From: Algoriphagus ratkowskyi
Lineage (GTDB): Bacteria > Bacteroidota > Bacteroidia > Cytophagales > Cyclobacteriaceae
Assembly (NCBI RefSeq): GCF_002150505.1
Contig: NZ_MSSV01000001.1
Location: forward strand, 372,001-436,000
Length of the DNA stretch: 64,000 nt
Reading direction: 5' to 3'
Of the stretch, positions 51,953 through 62,481 are shown piece by piece. The position numbers and the translations under genes were made by a program. Position 1 is the stretch's first letter; every line of letters starts with the position of its first letter. The notes under the pieces were generated by a model that worked only from the letters and a program-made list of their open reading frames with translations, did no database searches and was not told the DNA's origin.

Positions 51953-53941
51953 TTAATTAAGTCCGGCAGCATTATTTGGATTACGCTTCGGCTCGTTAAA
52001 TTTTGCCCTACTGATACTGTCCAGTTGCTCGCGATTGTAATCTCCTGTGTCTGGTTTTTCCACTTCAAAATTCACTCCCTCTGTATCATCATCGGGTTCT
52101 ACTTCCTCTTTGCAGGTCAGACAAACCAAGCCCTGCTGATTGAATGCCCAAACTGTGTTTTCAGATACATCACTTGTGCTGAATCCATTTCTATAGATGG
52201 TATTTCTCAGAATTTCAAGTAGTGATCGTTCCATGATAAACGGTTTTTCATATGGGATCTCTAAGAATAAATTCAGTCTTTGGTCTCGGAATGTACTTAT
52301 ATTGGAGATGTCATAGCCTTCGTCAAAGGTGATGATAGAGTCCAAAACAGTATAGTTATAGCCTATCATTTTGGCATTGTTCATCGCTTCTGCTTTAGTT
52401 TTTCCTCTGGAGAAAAAATCCTCACGAAGCATGACCACAGTATCTGATGTACCTTCAATCTTCAGATTTACGGTATTGAAACTTGATTCTTCGCTGATTG
52501 GATTCATTCTCAGGATCATGATTCCATCGGTAATAGGAAGGGGATACTCCATTTTATGCCAGTTTTCCTCCTTGAACTGCGCAACAATCAAAGGAATTTG
52601 GAAAGCACAGATTCCCACACACAGCAACCACAGGCCTAGTGCTACAAATCCAAATCTTGATCCTATCAGGTTCTTTTGCATCAAGACACTCAAGCCTAAA
52701 AGGATGATGATGATACCTGGGATTATTAATAAGAAAGATGCCCCGATTACTAGCCAGATAGGAATAAGGTTGGAGAACAATTCTACCGGAAAGTTATCCA
52801 TCAGCACTCTATAATCGTCGTTGGTGAAAACTCCCATATACAAGGCCAAACTAACCAGAGGAGCAATGGTCAATCCCAATCCAAGGAAGAAAACAAACAA
52901 GCCGAAGATCACTCGAATCACATTTAGAAATAATATTCCGAGTGGACCTAAAGCACTTCCTATTGCCTCGATCACCTGTCCAATCACTCGAAACGGAGTT
53001 AACAGAATCTGTCTGGTCTTTGACTCAGGCGCTTTCGGCATAGGGTTGATGTTCTCTTTCAACGTAGAGTCTATATTATCCAAAGTGATTTCTCCACCTT
53101 TCATCCGGATACGTTCCGTAATAGAACTGGCCACAGGGGTAATGATCCAAAGTATCAGGTAAATAAGCAATCCCGATCCGCCAGCTAACATCAATAGAAC
53201 TAGAGCCAAACGGGTATAGATTACTTCTACACCAAAGTAGGCCGCCAATCCACTGGCCACACCGCCTAATACCTTGTCATCTGGGTTTCTGAAAAGTTTT
53301 TTGATGTTTTTGTCCTCTTCCAATTCATAAGAAACAGGGAGGATAACCCATAGAACGATGTAAGCTATCGCAGCAAAGAAGCCAAAACCAAGGTGAAGCC
53401 TAAAGTTATCAAAAGGCCAAAAATCTAAGAATGCATAGTTCAATCTCAGATTGCCACTGAAAAGCAAAAGAATTGCTATCAATCTAGTCCAAAGTGGATC
53501 GATCTTGAAATAATGTGCAATACCAGCACATACACCGCCCAGGATTTTTCGGTTTTCAAGACGCTCCAATTTCTTGTAGCCCTTCTGAGTAGCATCGGGT
53601 GGGGTTACATATTTGTAGAAATCCTGATCATTAGAAACATTCTCATCGGCTGGATCAAACTCAGATTTCTCATCCTCTACAGAAGCAAAATCCGCGATAG
53701 TGCCCATTTTCTCAATGAGCTTGTCCACGTTTTCTGCTGAAATCACTTGCTTATTGTTTTTCAGATAGCTTAGAAAAATCTCCGCAATACGATTTTCAAT
53801 ATCAGACAGGATCTCATGATTGTCTTTATAGGAAGAAAAGTGTTTGTTGATCCCATCTAGATATTTGCGAAGCGTATCGTAGCCGTCTTCTTCGATGTGG
53901 AAAAGGATTCCACTGATGTTTATACTTATCGTCTTTTTCAT
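51953..53941 (-). CDS. Two-PspC-domain membrane protein
   Basis: A 662-residue multi-pass protein. Residues 1-110 are a cytoplasmic helical domain (KYLDGINKHFSSYKDNHEILSDIENRIAEIF). Two PspC domains follow, each opening with a phrase of the same kind: KILGGVCAGIAHYFKIDP (about 130) and KVLGGVASGLAAYFGVEV (about 220). More helices (LFVFFLGLGLTIAPLVSL, VIGASFLLIIPGIIIILLGL) and a soluble C-terminal domain with a CLTCKEEVEPD tail complete it. The gene is 52 bases downstream of a PadR regulator, the usual pairing in Bacteroidota. Confidence 0.9.
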   Translation of the reverse strand: MKKTISINISGILFHIEEDGYDTLRKYLDGINKHFSSYKDNHEILSDIENRIAEIFLSYLKNNKQVISAENVDKLIEKMGTIADFASVEDEKSEFDPADENVSNDQDFYKYVTPPDATQKGYKKLERLENRKILGGVCAGIAHYFKIDPLWTRLIAILLLFSGNLRLNYAFLDFWPFDNFRLHLGFGFFAAIAYIVLWVILPVSYELEEDKNIKKLFRNPDDKVLGGVASGLAAYFGVEVIYTRLALVLLMLAGGSGLLIYLILWIITPVASSITERIRMKGGEITLDNIDSTLKENINPMPKAPESKTRQILLTPFRVIGQVIEAIGSALGPLGILFLNVIRVIFGLFVFFLGLGLTIAPLVSLALYMGVFTNDDYRVLMDNFPVELFSNLIPIWLVIGASFLLIIPGIIIILLGLSVLMQKNLIGSRFGFVALGLWLLCVGICAFQIPLIVAQFKEENWHKMEYPLPITDGIMILRMNPISEESSFNTVNLKIEGTSDTVVMLREDFFSRGKTKAEAMNNAKMIGYNYTVLDSIITFDEGYDISNISTFRDQRLNLFLEIPYEKPFIMERSLLEILRNTIYRNGFSTSDVSENTVWAFNQQGLVCLTCKEEVEPDDDTEGVNFEVEKPDTGDYNREQLDSISRAKFNEPKRNPNNAAGLN

Positions 53942-53993
53942 GTGTTTATAATTTTCTCTCCGTGCACTGCCAATAGCAAACTCGATTTCATGA

Positions 53994-54323
53994 TCAATTC
54001 TTTGAGGTGATAAGAAGTGTGGAATTGACTAATGAATCCCAAGTAGTAGAAAGCGTGCTTAGAAAGGTTTTACCTTCTTCCGTGATGGAATAGTATTTTC
54101 TCGGTGGTCCCGATTCAGACTCTACCCAGCGATATTCGACTAGCAAGGCAGACTTCAGGCGGTTGACAAGAGGGTACAAAGTGCCTTCCACTACGATCAT
54201 TTGAGCTTGTGTGAGTTCTTCGATCAGGTCTGAAGTGTAAATCTCGCCTCGAGAGATTATATGCAACACGCAAAACTCCAAGAGTCCTTTGCGCATTTGA
54301 ATCTGTGTGTTGGCGACATTCAT
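53994..54323 (-). CDS. PadR family transcriptional regulator
   Basis: 109 residues, winged helix: LLEFCVLHIISRGEIYTSDLIEEL, IVVEGTLYPLVNRLKSALLVEYRW, SGPPRKYYSITEEGKTFL. It has no long C-terminal helix domain, so it is of the short PadR subclass. It precedes the PspC gene and probably controls it. Confidence 0.94.
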   Translation of the reverse strand: MNVANTQIQMRKGLLEFCVLHIISRGEIYTSDLIEELTQAQMIVVEGTLYPLVNRLKSALLVEYRWVESESGPPRKYYSITEEGKTFLSTLSTTWDSLVNSTLLITSKN

Positions 54324-54681
54324 TTAGTAGGTGATTAGGTGTTCATGTTTCAGGGAATTCTTATCCCTTTCACTTCTAGGTAAAGAAAAACTATACCAAT
54401 CTTTTCCCAGCTACCTTGTATAACCTATTTCCTTGTGATAAACAGGTAGTAGGTATACTAATATAACCCGAAAATCGCCCTTATTTAGCTCCTAATGATG
54501 ATCTGAGAATTTGTAAAGAGAAGTGAAATACTTGTTCTCGAAAAAATAGGGGAGATTCAAGTTTGATATTATATTGAAATTATGAACATGTATATGTACG
54601 ATAGTGGACAGGTTCAGGAATGATTTTCAGGTTTTTTAGTTCATTTTATATTAGGATTGATAAAATGGCTTATTTTGGAGG
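54324..54681. other. Divergent promoter region, PadR / porV2
   Basis: AT-rich region of 358 bases without a convincing gene. It must promote PadR-PspC leftwards and porV2-porU2 rightwards. I found no clear -33/-7 pair and no repeat of the two families seen to the left. Confidence 0.45.
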
Positions 54682-55815
54682 GTGAAATATAGAATTAGGG
54701 GACAATATTTTTTCTGGATATTACTACTGTCATGTTGGACTGGCCATGCTCAGCTGTTTTCTCAAGATTTAGCTCCCAAGTATTCCAATGAATTCTTGAG
54801 CATAGGAGTAGGAGCTAGGGCTTTGGGAATGGGTGGCGCGCAGGTGTCTGCGGTCCGTGATGTGACTGCAGCCTATTGGAATCCAGCCGCGTTGATGGGC
54901 GTGCAGCATAAGTACGAATTTAGCCTGATGCACTCTGAGTATTTCGCTGGAGTAGCGCAATACGATTACCTGAGTTTTACTACACCGATTAAAGACCAAA
55001 GCCAAGTGGCAGTTTCGCTAATTCGCTTTGGAGTAGATGATATTCCTGATACGAGATTTCTCTACGATGCCAATGGCGCGTTGAATTATAATAACATTCA
55101 GTTCTTCAATGCGGCTGATTATGCCCTTCTATTAAGCTATGCACGAGATCTTTCTGATAAATTCAAAGTGGGCATGAATGTCAAAATCATTCATAGAAAC
55201 GTCGGAAAGTTTGCGCAGGCCTGGGGTTTCGGATTGGATGTGGGCGGGATTTATGTGAAGGATAAACTGACACTAGGGCTGATGGTTCGTGATATCACGA
55301 CTACGTTCAACGCCTGGTCACACAATGCCGAGCTTGTACGCGAGATCTATTCGAAAACTGATAATGAGATTCCAGTGAATTCCATAGAACTGACCTTGCC
55401 TCGTGCGATTTCCAGTGTTACCTATGATTTTCAAATCGGAAAGCAGTTTAGCTTGCTGACCACGCTGGATTTGGAGATGACGTTTGATGGGCAGAGAAAT
55501 ACGGTGATTAGCACTCCATTAGTAAGTATTGACCCTAGATTTGGATTGGAAGCTGGTTTTCAGAATATCGCTTTTCTCCGTGCTGGTATCGGGAACTTCC
55601 AGTACATCAAAGATTTTCAAGGAAATGAAACGTTGAATATGCAGCCTAGTATGGGGATAGGAGTTTTCGTAAGCGAGCGTTTTCAGATCGATTATGCACT
55701 CTCCGATATCGGGAATGTATCCGAAACTCCCTACTCACATGTATTTAGTATTAAGGTGAGTTTAGAGAAATTGGATTCGGATTTCAGAAAATTCAAAAGC
55801 TGGAAAGACAAATGA
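54682..55815 (+). CDS. porV2: PorV-family outer-membrane protein (PorV2 type)
   Basis: A GTG start is chosen because a GGAGG Shine-Dalgarno-like sequence overlaps it and the signal peptide (FFWILLLSCWTGHAQ) then follows; no ATG fits. The mature N-terminus SNEFLSIGVGARALGMGGAQVSAV and the motif TAAYWNPAALMG are typical of PorV/PorQ proteins of the type IX secretion system. The rest forms a 14-stranded-like barrel. Its stop overlaps the porU2 start. PorV proteins hand cargo to the sortase at the outer membrane. Confidence 0.88.
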   Translation: MKYRIRGQYFFWILLLSCWTGHAQLFSQDLAPKYSNEFLSIGVGARALGMGGAQVSAVRDVTAAYWNPAALMGVQHKYEFSLMHSEYFAGVAQYDYLSFTTPIKDQSQVAVSLIRFGVDDIPDTRFLYDANGALNYNNIQFFNAADYALLLSYARDLSDKFKVGMNVKIIHRNVGKFAQAWGFGLDVGGIYVKDKLTLGLMVRDITTTFNAWSHNAELVREIYSKTDNEIPVNSIELTLPRAISSVTYDFQIGKQFSLLTTLDLEMTFDGQRNTVISTPLVSIDPRFGLEAGFQNIAFLRAGIGNFQYIKDFQGNETLNMQPSMGIGVFVSERFQIDYALSDIGNVSETPYSHVFSIKVSLEKLDSDFRKFKSWKDK

Positions 55816-58800
55816 TAAAAAGACTACTCCTTATTTTTCTAGCATTTATCATGCTCTCCGGACTGGTTCAGGCACAACAGCCAGTTTGGTACAACTATGA
55901 CCAAACCTACTATAAAATTCCTACTGCTACAGATGGGATTCACCGAATTTCAGCAACTACACTAAGCAGCTCAGGCATCAATCTGAATAGCTTGGATCCA
56001 AGAAATATCCGTCTTTACCACAGGGGAAAAGAAGTTGCAATTCATATTTCCGGAGAGAATGACGGCAGGTTTGATTCGGGTGATTTTATTGATTTCTATG
56101 GAATGAGGAATGACGCCACCTTGGACAAATTGCTTTATACAGATTTTGACCAGCTTCCAAATCCATATTTCAATACCACGTCTGACACCACAGCTTTTTT
56201 CCTAACAGTCACTACTGGACAGAATGGAAAAAGAATGAATGTCAGAACTGCTCCAGAGCTCACTTTACCACAAGCTGCCAGCTATTCTTCTGAGTCCTTA
56301 ATAGCATTAGGAGAGCAATATTCTTTGGGCGTGGGCTATGCTTTTGAATTTAGATTATCCAAGTTTGACCAGGGGCAAGGCTGGATGTCAGCAGTGATCA
56401 CCAAAGGAAATACCCGACAACTTGTTTTCAAAGATTTAGGTGCCATGGCAAATTCTGGTGCGGCAAAATTGGAGATTGGGCTGGTGGGTAGATCTTATAA
56501 TGCGCATAGTACCCGGATTTTAGCCGGACCTACTGCTGCAAACCAACGCTTAATCACTACAGTTGCCAGCAAACAATTTGAATACCCACAGCTTACGTTA
56601 GATCTAATTGCAAGTGATTTCAATGCTGACGGAAGTATTGTAATCGGTGTGAATGCTGCTGGAGCAGAAGCTGCTGATAATGTATCAGTAGCCTTTGCCA
56701 AGATTACTTTTCAAAACAGCGTGAGTAAAGGAGATTTTACTTCGGAGCTTTTTATTTCCCCTGCGGGAAATCAGCGAATTCTAATGCCACAGGTTGCTGG
56801 AAATTATTCGGCGATTGAAATTTCTGATCCAGGAAATCCTCAGAAAGTATTGCTTACCAAAAACGGTCAAGAACTTTCGTTTCGATCCGCAGTGGCAGGC
56901 GACTCCAGTAAAGTATGGGTGCAAAATGAAACGAGTATCCTTGTGGCAAAAACTATGGAGCGAGTGAAATTCAGAAATTACCTTGCTCAGCCTGCCAACT
57001 ATATCTTGGTGGGACATCAGGCGCTGGAGCAACCTACCACTCAATTTACCAATCCGCTAAAAGCATATGCTGAACATAGAGCTTCGCCTGCCGGTGGAGG
57101 CTTCGATACGCTGACTGTAAAAATGGCCGATTTGTACAATCAGTTTTCCTATGGAGAATATACTCCAACAGCTATCTATGAGTTTCTGAGAGCATATTAC
57201 CCTATTCATAAACCAACACACATGCTGCTTGCTGGAAGATCTTTGGCGATGTATTCTACCTCCCAAGTGTCTGGCGTGACCCATTTTTACAGAAATAATC
57301 CTGCTGCTTTTAGCTTTAGAGATTTGATTCCAGCTGGAGGATATCCATTCTCAGATAATATTTATACGCTGGACCTTGATCCTTCCAAACCGCTGGTTCC
57401 TGCCTTGGCAATAGGAAGAATACCTGCAAGAAATGCACAGCAGCTAGCTGATTATCTAGATAAAGCGATAGAAAAAGATGCTGTGGGAATCTCAGAATCC
57501 TGGCAAAAAGAATTGGTGCATTTGAGTGGAGGTGAATCAGAATTCGAATTGGAAAGGTATTTCAACTTTATGAATGGTTTCAAGACCATCGCTGAAGGAC
57601 CATATCTTGGAGGCAAGGTGACCACTTACCGTAAGCGATCAAACTCGACAATAGAAGTGATTGATATCACGGGCGATCTGAATGAGGGCAGATCAATGCT
57701 TACATTTTTTGGACATGGAGCGCCTACTGTCATTGACATAGAAATTGGATTTGCGTCCGACCCAACCTTGAATTATCAGAATAAGGGCAAGTATCCCGTA
57801 ATGCTTTTCAATGGTTGTGACTATGGAGCTGCTTTTGGGAATAGCTATACGCAGGGAGAAGACTGGGTGATCACGGCAGATAAAGGAGCTGTGTCCGTGA
57901 TAGCAAATTCCTCAATTGGCGTTGATGTTTATTTGAGAAGGTATTCTGATATGTTTTACAGAAAGGCTTTCTCGGATAGCAGCTTGATTTATCGCACGCT
58001 TGGAGAAGTGAAGCAAGAAGCTGAAGAAGCATTTATTAGTGAGTATGGCACGACTCCGATCAACTATTCCCACATGGAGCAGATGATCAATTATGGTGAT
58101 CCTGGGCTTAGGATTTTTCCTGCGGACAAAGCTGATTATGCCATCAAAATTGAAGAGGTTTCTGTCGAGAGCTTTGATGAAATTCCAGTTTCGGTGCTTT
58201 CAGATAGTTTGAAATTGAGTTTTGTCCTGCGGAATATTGGTCGTGTGGATACAGATTCCATTGAATATAAAGTCACTCGAAGGTTACCTGATGGTTCAAC
58301 GGAATTCTATGATCCTGTGAAGATTCCCTACATCGCCAGAATTGATTCACTCTTTTTTACCATCCCAAATACAGGCCTTAATTCCGCGGGGGAGAACTCC
58401 TTTACTATAGAAGTTAATTCTGCCAGAGATGTGGAGGAAATGACTTTTGCGAACAATTCAATATCCTACATCAAGTTTATTCCGCTTAGTGGTACGCTGA
58501 ATCTATATCCATTGGATTATGGGATTGTAAATGGGACGGAAGCAAAACTCATAGCTCAGGTGCCGGGTAAAACTACAGAAGATCGTACGGTTATCATTCA
58601 GGTGGATACGGCAGCGACCTTCAATTCCGCGTACCGCAAAGAAGTTCGTGTCACCACGCGAGGTTTGGCAGAGATGCCTTTGTCACTGACTGCATTTTCG
58701 GATAGTATCACATTCTATTGGAGGTCAAAATTCCAAGAAGCTAAGCCGGGCGAGACGGATACTTGGACAAACTCCAGTTTTTCCTACATTCCATCAGGCC

Positions 58801-60833
58801 CTAATGGCTGGACACAAAGAACTTCCTATCAGTTGGGCGAGGATCAGTTGACAAATCTAGAGATCAAGGAGTCTGATAGAACCTGGAAATACACTGAAAT
58901 CCAAGAAAAAATTGAAGTGTTCACTGTCGGTGCAGCTGTGGATACTTTATCGTTCAGAAATACACAGTTCTATTTGGATCAGATCCCTCAGATCATTGAT
59001 AATGTAAACAACGCCAACAGCCGTCTGTGTCCAAATGGCTCGCTGGGATTAGTGGCTTTTGAGCAAAAAAGTCTAGTGCCATATTTGGCGATTCCTGTTC
59101 CGGGTTTTGATATACTAGATGGACGCGCTTGCGGTAGACTTCCGCAAATGATCCAAAGTATACAAAATGCCTGGATTACTACGCCGGGTCAGACGATGCT
59201 GGTGGACTATGTGAACAAAGTGAAAACAGGTGATTACGTCATAATTTTCTCTGTGGGAAATGTCACTTTCGAAGCTTTTCCTGATATCGCTATCGAGAAA
59301 CTGAAGGAATTTGGAGCCAGTGAAGCTACGCTGAGAGCATTGAAATCGGGTGACCCTTACATTCTTTACGGGCGAAAAGGGATGCGTCCAGGAGAGGCGA
59401 TCGAGATTGTTGGAGATAAGACCATGGCAGTTCCGGCAAATCAGCAGACGCTTTCCTTCGATACCGAGCTTTCGGGTTACCTGACTTCGGGGATGATCTT
59501 GACTCCGAGAGTGGGGCCAGCATCGAATTGGGAGCGTTTCTTTCAACATGTCAATTCCAGAAATTGGATCAATGAGGAGGAGAAAACCTACTTTGATATC
59601 ATAGGAGTGAAGGAAAATGGCGAGGAAGATCTGCTGGTCGAAAATACCTTCAATAGTGAAATGGATTTGTCATTTATTAGCACGGACACTTATCCTTACC
59701 TGAAACTGCGCTACAGCATGAATGATACTGAGTCAACCGCTCCAGCTCAGTTGGACAAGTGGCAGGTGAATTATACCGGCGTGCCTGAGGGAGTTTTGAT
59801 CTTGAAATCTGCCAAGGATCAGGTCAATCTTCGAGAAGGAGAAGCAGGGCTTTTAGAACTGCAGTTCAAGAATATTTCCAAGTACAACTTTCTGGATTCT
59901 ATTCAGGTGGATTGGAAAATAACTAATCTGACAAGCAAGAAAGTAGAGAATTTCTCTAAAAAATTCCCTGCGCTGAAAGCTGGAGAGGCATTTGACTTTA
60001 CGATAGAGTTTAATTCCATTGGGAATACCGGTGAGAATAGCTTAGAGATTTTTGCAAATCCTAGAATACAGCGGGAGCAGACTTTCCGAAATAATCAGGT
60101 GGATATGGGTTCGTACTTCTTAGTGGAGGGAGATAATTCTACGGCACTGCTGGATGTGAACTTCGACGGAATTTACATCATGGATGGAGATATCGTCTCG
60201 CCAAATGTGCTGATCACAGCTTTGCTGAAAAATAACCAGACACTACTTTATAAGAAGGACACCGTCGGGCTGGAGCTGTTTCTCAAGCAAAACTGTGAAT
60301 CCTGTGACTTCAAGCGGGTGAATTTTTCCAATCCCAACTTGACTTGGACACCAGCTTCGGAAGATGAGGATTTCAAGGTTTCTCTTCTTGCAGGCCCGCT
60401 GGAAGATGGGATTTACACACTTCGAGTAGCCAATGAGGATTCTACCGAACCTTATGAGATTACCTTCGAAGTGATCAACGAATCTCAAATCACTAATTTT
60501 TACCCATATCCGAATCCATTCAGTACGAGTGTGCGCTTTGTCTTTACGGTCACGGGAATGGAAGTGCCCGATGAAATCAAGATTCAGATCATGACTGTGA
60601 CCGGGAAAGTCGTGCGGGAAATTTTGCAGAACGAACTTGGCCCAATCCGAATAGGAAATAACCTGACCGAGTACGCATGGGATGGCAAGGATGAGTTTGG
60701 CGACCAACTCGCCAACGGAGTCTATATCTACCGCGTCCTAGTCCGCAAAAACGGCCAATTTATGGAGCATAGACCAACTGCTGGCGACAAGGCATTTAAG
60801 AAAGGGTATGGGAAGATGTATTTGTTGAGGTAA
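55812..60833 (+). CDS. porU2: C25-family cysteine peptidase, PorU-like sortase (PorU2 type)
   Basis: 1673 residues, with signal peptide LLLIFLAFIMLSGLVQA. The gingipain-like (C25) domain covers about residues 440-780, with the catalytic dyad His635 in FFGHGAP and Cys669 in FNGCDYG. The N-terminal domain (YYKIPTATDGIHRISATTL) resembles PorU2, the longer sortase type. Several beta-sandwich domains follow, and the C-terminal end (YPYPNPFSTSVRF, then WDGKDEFGDQLANGVYIYRV) has the style of a T9SS C-terminal domain. Coupled to porV2 by an ATGA overlap. Classical PorU is shorter (about 1100-1300). Confidence 0.9.
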   Translation: MIKRLLLIFLAFIMLSGLVQAQQPVWYNYDQTYYKIPTATDGIHRISATTLSSSGINLNSLDPRNIRLYHRGKEVAIHISGENDGRFDSGDFIDFYGMRNDATLDKLLYTDFDQLPNPYFNTTSDTTAFFLTVTTGQNGKRMNVRTAPELTLPQAASYSSESLIALGEQYSLGVGYAFEFRLSKFDQGQGWMSAVITKGNTRQLVFKDLGAMANSGAAKLEIGLVGRSYNAHSTRILAGPTAANQRLITTVASKQFEYPQLTLDLIASDFNADGSIVIGVNAAGAEAADNVSVAFAKITFQNSVSKGDFTSELFISPAGNQRILMPQVAGNYSAIEISDPGNPQKVLLTKNGQELSFRSAVAGDSSKVWVQNETSILVAKTMERVKFRNYLAQPANYILVGHQALEQPTTQFTNPLKAYAEHRASPAGGGFDTLTVKMADLYNQFSYGEYTPTAIYEFLRAYYPIHKPTHMLLAGRSLAMYSTSQVSGVTHFYRNNPAAFSFRDLIPAGGYPFSDNIYTLDLDPSKPLVPALAIGRIPARNAQQLADYLDKAIEKDAVGISESWQKELVHLSGGESEFELERYFNFMNGFKTIAEGPYLGGKVTTYRKRSNSTIEVIDITGDLNEGRSMLTFFGHGAPTVIDIEIGFASDPTLNYQNKGKYPVMLFNGCDYGAAFGNSYTQGEDWVITADKGAVSVIANSSIGVDVYLRRYSDMFYRKAFSDSSLIYRTLGEVKQEAEEAFISEYGTTPINYSHMEQMINYGDPGLRIFPADKADYAIKIEEVSVESFDEIPVSVLSDSLKLSFVLRNIGRVDTDSIEYKVTRRLPDGSTEFYDPVKIPYIARIDSLFFTIPNTGLNSAGENSFTIEVNSARDVEEMTFANNSISYIKFIPLSGTLNLYPLDYGIVNGTEAKLIAQVPGKTTEDRTVIIQVDTAATFNSAYRKEVRVTTRGLAEMPLSLTAFSDSITFYWRSKFQEAKPGETDTWTNSSFSYIPSGPNGWTQRTSYQLGEDQLTNLEIKESDRTWKYTEIQEKIEVFTVGAAVDTLSFRNTQFYLDQIPQIIDNVNNANSRLCPNGSLGLVAFEQKSLVPYLAIPVPGFDILDGRACGRLPQMIQSIQNAWITTPGQTMLVDYVNKVKTGDYVIIFSVGNVTFEAFPDIAIEKLKEFGASEATLRALKSGDPYILYGRKGMRPGEAIEIVGDKTMAVPANQQTLSFDTELSGYLTSGMILTPRVGPASNWERFFQHVNSRNWINEEEKTYFDIIGVKENGEEDLLVENTFNSEMDLSFISTDTYPYLKLRYSMNDTESTAPAQLDKWQVNYTGVPEGVLILKSAKDQVNLREGEAGLLELQFKNISKYNFLDSIQVDWKITNLTSKKVENFSKKFPALKAGEAFDFTIEFNSIGNTGENSLEIFANPRIQREQTFRNNQVDMGSYFLVEGDNSTALLDVNFDGIYIMDGDIVSPNVLITALLKNNQTLLYKKDTVGLELFLKQNCESCDFKRVNFSNPNLTWTPASEDEDFKVSLLAGPLEDGIYTLRVANEDSTEPYEITFEVINESQITNFYPYPNPFSTSVRFVFTVTGMEVPDEIKIQIMTVTGKVVREILQNELGPIRIGNNLTEYAWDGKDEFGDQLANGVYIYRVLVRKNGQFMEHRPTAGDKAFKKGYGKMYLLR

Positions 60834-60835
60834 TT

Positions 60836-60873
60836 GTCGTCATTGCGAAGGACGAAGGAGGGAAGCAATCTCG
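60836..60873. repeat. GTCATTGCGA..GAAGCAATCTCG extragenic palindrome
   Basis: ATTGC at 60842-60846 pairs with GCAAT at 60864-60868. The element starts just past the porU2 stop and resembles widely scattered extragenic repeats of Bacteroidota as I recall them. It marks the boundary between core genes and the AT-rich accessory end. Confidence 0.5.
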
Positions 60874-60980
60874 TTTGAGATTAATTAAGAAGAGTAACAA
60901 ACGTGGATCTACTTGACTGATTTGGGCGAGTAGAGTGAAGAAAGGTTAGTCAATGAATAAGTTAGCATTTATCTTAAAAA

Positions 60981-61700
60981 ATGGAAAGAGCAGAAGTAGA
61001 ATCTAATATTTTAGGAGGTTATCCTAAGTATTTAGAAAAGATAAATTATCTTATAGAATTATGTGTCTCGAAAGCGACAGATATTTCAATTATAAATCCA
61101 GATTGGATAAGTAATAATGATGCTCGTTTTGCCATTTATGGTAAATACGTTTCTACATTAAATGCCACTAAGATTTTATTATACAATACTTTGAGTTTTG
61201 TAAACCAAGATGATTGGGTTAAAAAATATAATGATGAGTTTGCAATAGGAGGACGAATTGATGATTTTGTATACTTAAAGGAGTTGGATACTCAACTACG
61301 ATTTGCCAATTATATGAGTTTTGTTTCAGAGTTTGAATCTTCCCTTTTAATTATTATAAGATTCCTAAAAGATGAAAATAAAAAATGTGCTGAAAATTAT
61401 ACTAGCTTTATTACTGATAATTTGAAAATTATAACTTATGTCGATTTTTTAAGATTGGTAAGACATCTAAGGAATTCTATCCATAATAATGGAATCCATA
61501 TGCCAACTGAGTCCAAATATAATAGTGATCCTATAAAATTTAAAGGGATGGATTTTAATTTTCAAAAAGGTGAACGAATTGACTTAAAATGGATAGATTG
61601 TTTTGTGATTTATGAAGAGTTAATCGGGCTAACGGAGATAATTTTTAATGAGGACATGATATCAAGGTATGAGTTGATTACAGATATAGTCTTGGAATAA
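60981..61700 (+). CDS. Unknown helical protein with a HEPN-like signature
   Basis: 239 residues, predicted all-helical, no signal peptide. The segment RLVRHLRNSIHNNG carries R164-N165-S166-I167-H168, which resembles the Arg-Asn...His motif of HEPN ribonuclease or nucleotidyl-transfer partner domains, though the canonical spacing has one to two more residues before the histidine. The gene is AT-rich like its neighbours. If it is HEPN, it would be a candidate RNase in a conflict system. The family is uncertain. Confidence 0.6.
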   Translation: MERAEVESNILGGYPKYLEKINYLIELCVSKATDISIINPDWISNNDARFAIYGKYVSTLNATKILLYNTLSFVNQDDWVKKYNDEFAIGGRIDDFVYLKELDTQLRFANYMSFVSEFESSLLIIIRFLKDENKKCAENYTSFITDNLKIITYVDFLRLVRHLRNSIHNNGIHMPTESKYNSDPIKFKGMDFNFQKGERIDLKWIDCFVIYEELIGLTEIIFNEDMISRYELITDIVLE

Positions 61701-61857
61701 TAAAAAACAAATTAGGGTTTTATCGGTATGCAAGTTTTAAAGCTCGCTTCAATTTCCGTGTAACTTGATAGGAGTGAATCACGAAATCGGCAACTATTCT
61801 TATACTAATCGTTGTGGATAATGATTTGTTAATATTTAGAATTAACTAAAATATAAA

Positions 61858-62448
61858 ATGGCAAGGAATAACATATTAAAGGGCGGTTATATTCAATTCT
61901 TGACGTCAAATTCAGAATTGAATGTTGACAAAATAAAAACATATAAAGTTTTAAAAGTTGAGTCTTTTAAACGGCGTATGGGTGAAGTTATTGATTTTGT
62001 TATCTTTAAAGATGATTTTGGTAGAGGGTGTAGGGTAAAAGTAGATGAAAATATAGTGAGTTGTGTGGATGTTAAATCCGATAGAAAAAAGAAACTGAGC
62101 GTTTATTGTGATGAATCTCAAATATTAATCTCTCTCCAAGAATATTCATATCGAAGGGATGACCGTAGAAAGGAGATACACAAACTTTTAAAAAAATTAT
62201 GGGATATTGGTGAGTCCTCAAAAAGTGTTGAATTCAAAAATGTTGTTGATAAATTGAATGCAGATAATTATAACGAAGAAATTTCTAAAAAGGCATTGAA
62301 GGATTTAGAAGATATTATTGATAGAAACGCACCAGGTTTCGAAACAAAAAATAATGATTATTTAGAGTCAGATGTTGACGATACAAACTATGAAAAAACA
62401 ATTATGAACGCCTTTAAAAATGGGGAGCAGGATAGATTAGGATATTAA
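61858..62448 (+). CDS. Orphan accessory protein
   Basis: 196 residues, soluble. The first half looks beta-rich (YIQFLTSNSELNVDKIKTYKVLKVE, VIDFVIFKDDFGRGCRVKVDENIV) and the second is helical and charged (KEIHKLLKKLWDIG, ISKKALKDLEDIID). I recognise no family. It precedes repeat copy R1 at 62482. Confidence 0.6.
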   Translation: MARNNILKGGYIQFLTSNSELNVDKIKTYKVLKVESFKRRMGEVIDFVIFKDDFGRGCRVKVDENIVSCVDVKSDRKKKLSVYCDESQILISLQEYSYRRDDRRKEIHKLLKKLWDIGESSKSVEFKNVVDKLNADNYNEEISKKALKDLEDIIDRNAPGFETKNNDYLESDVDDTNYEKTIMNAFKNGEQDRLGY

Positions 62449-62481
62449 ATTGAATTGAATTGAAAAATGGATTAAATCTCT

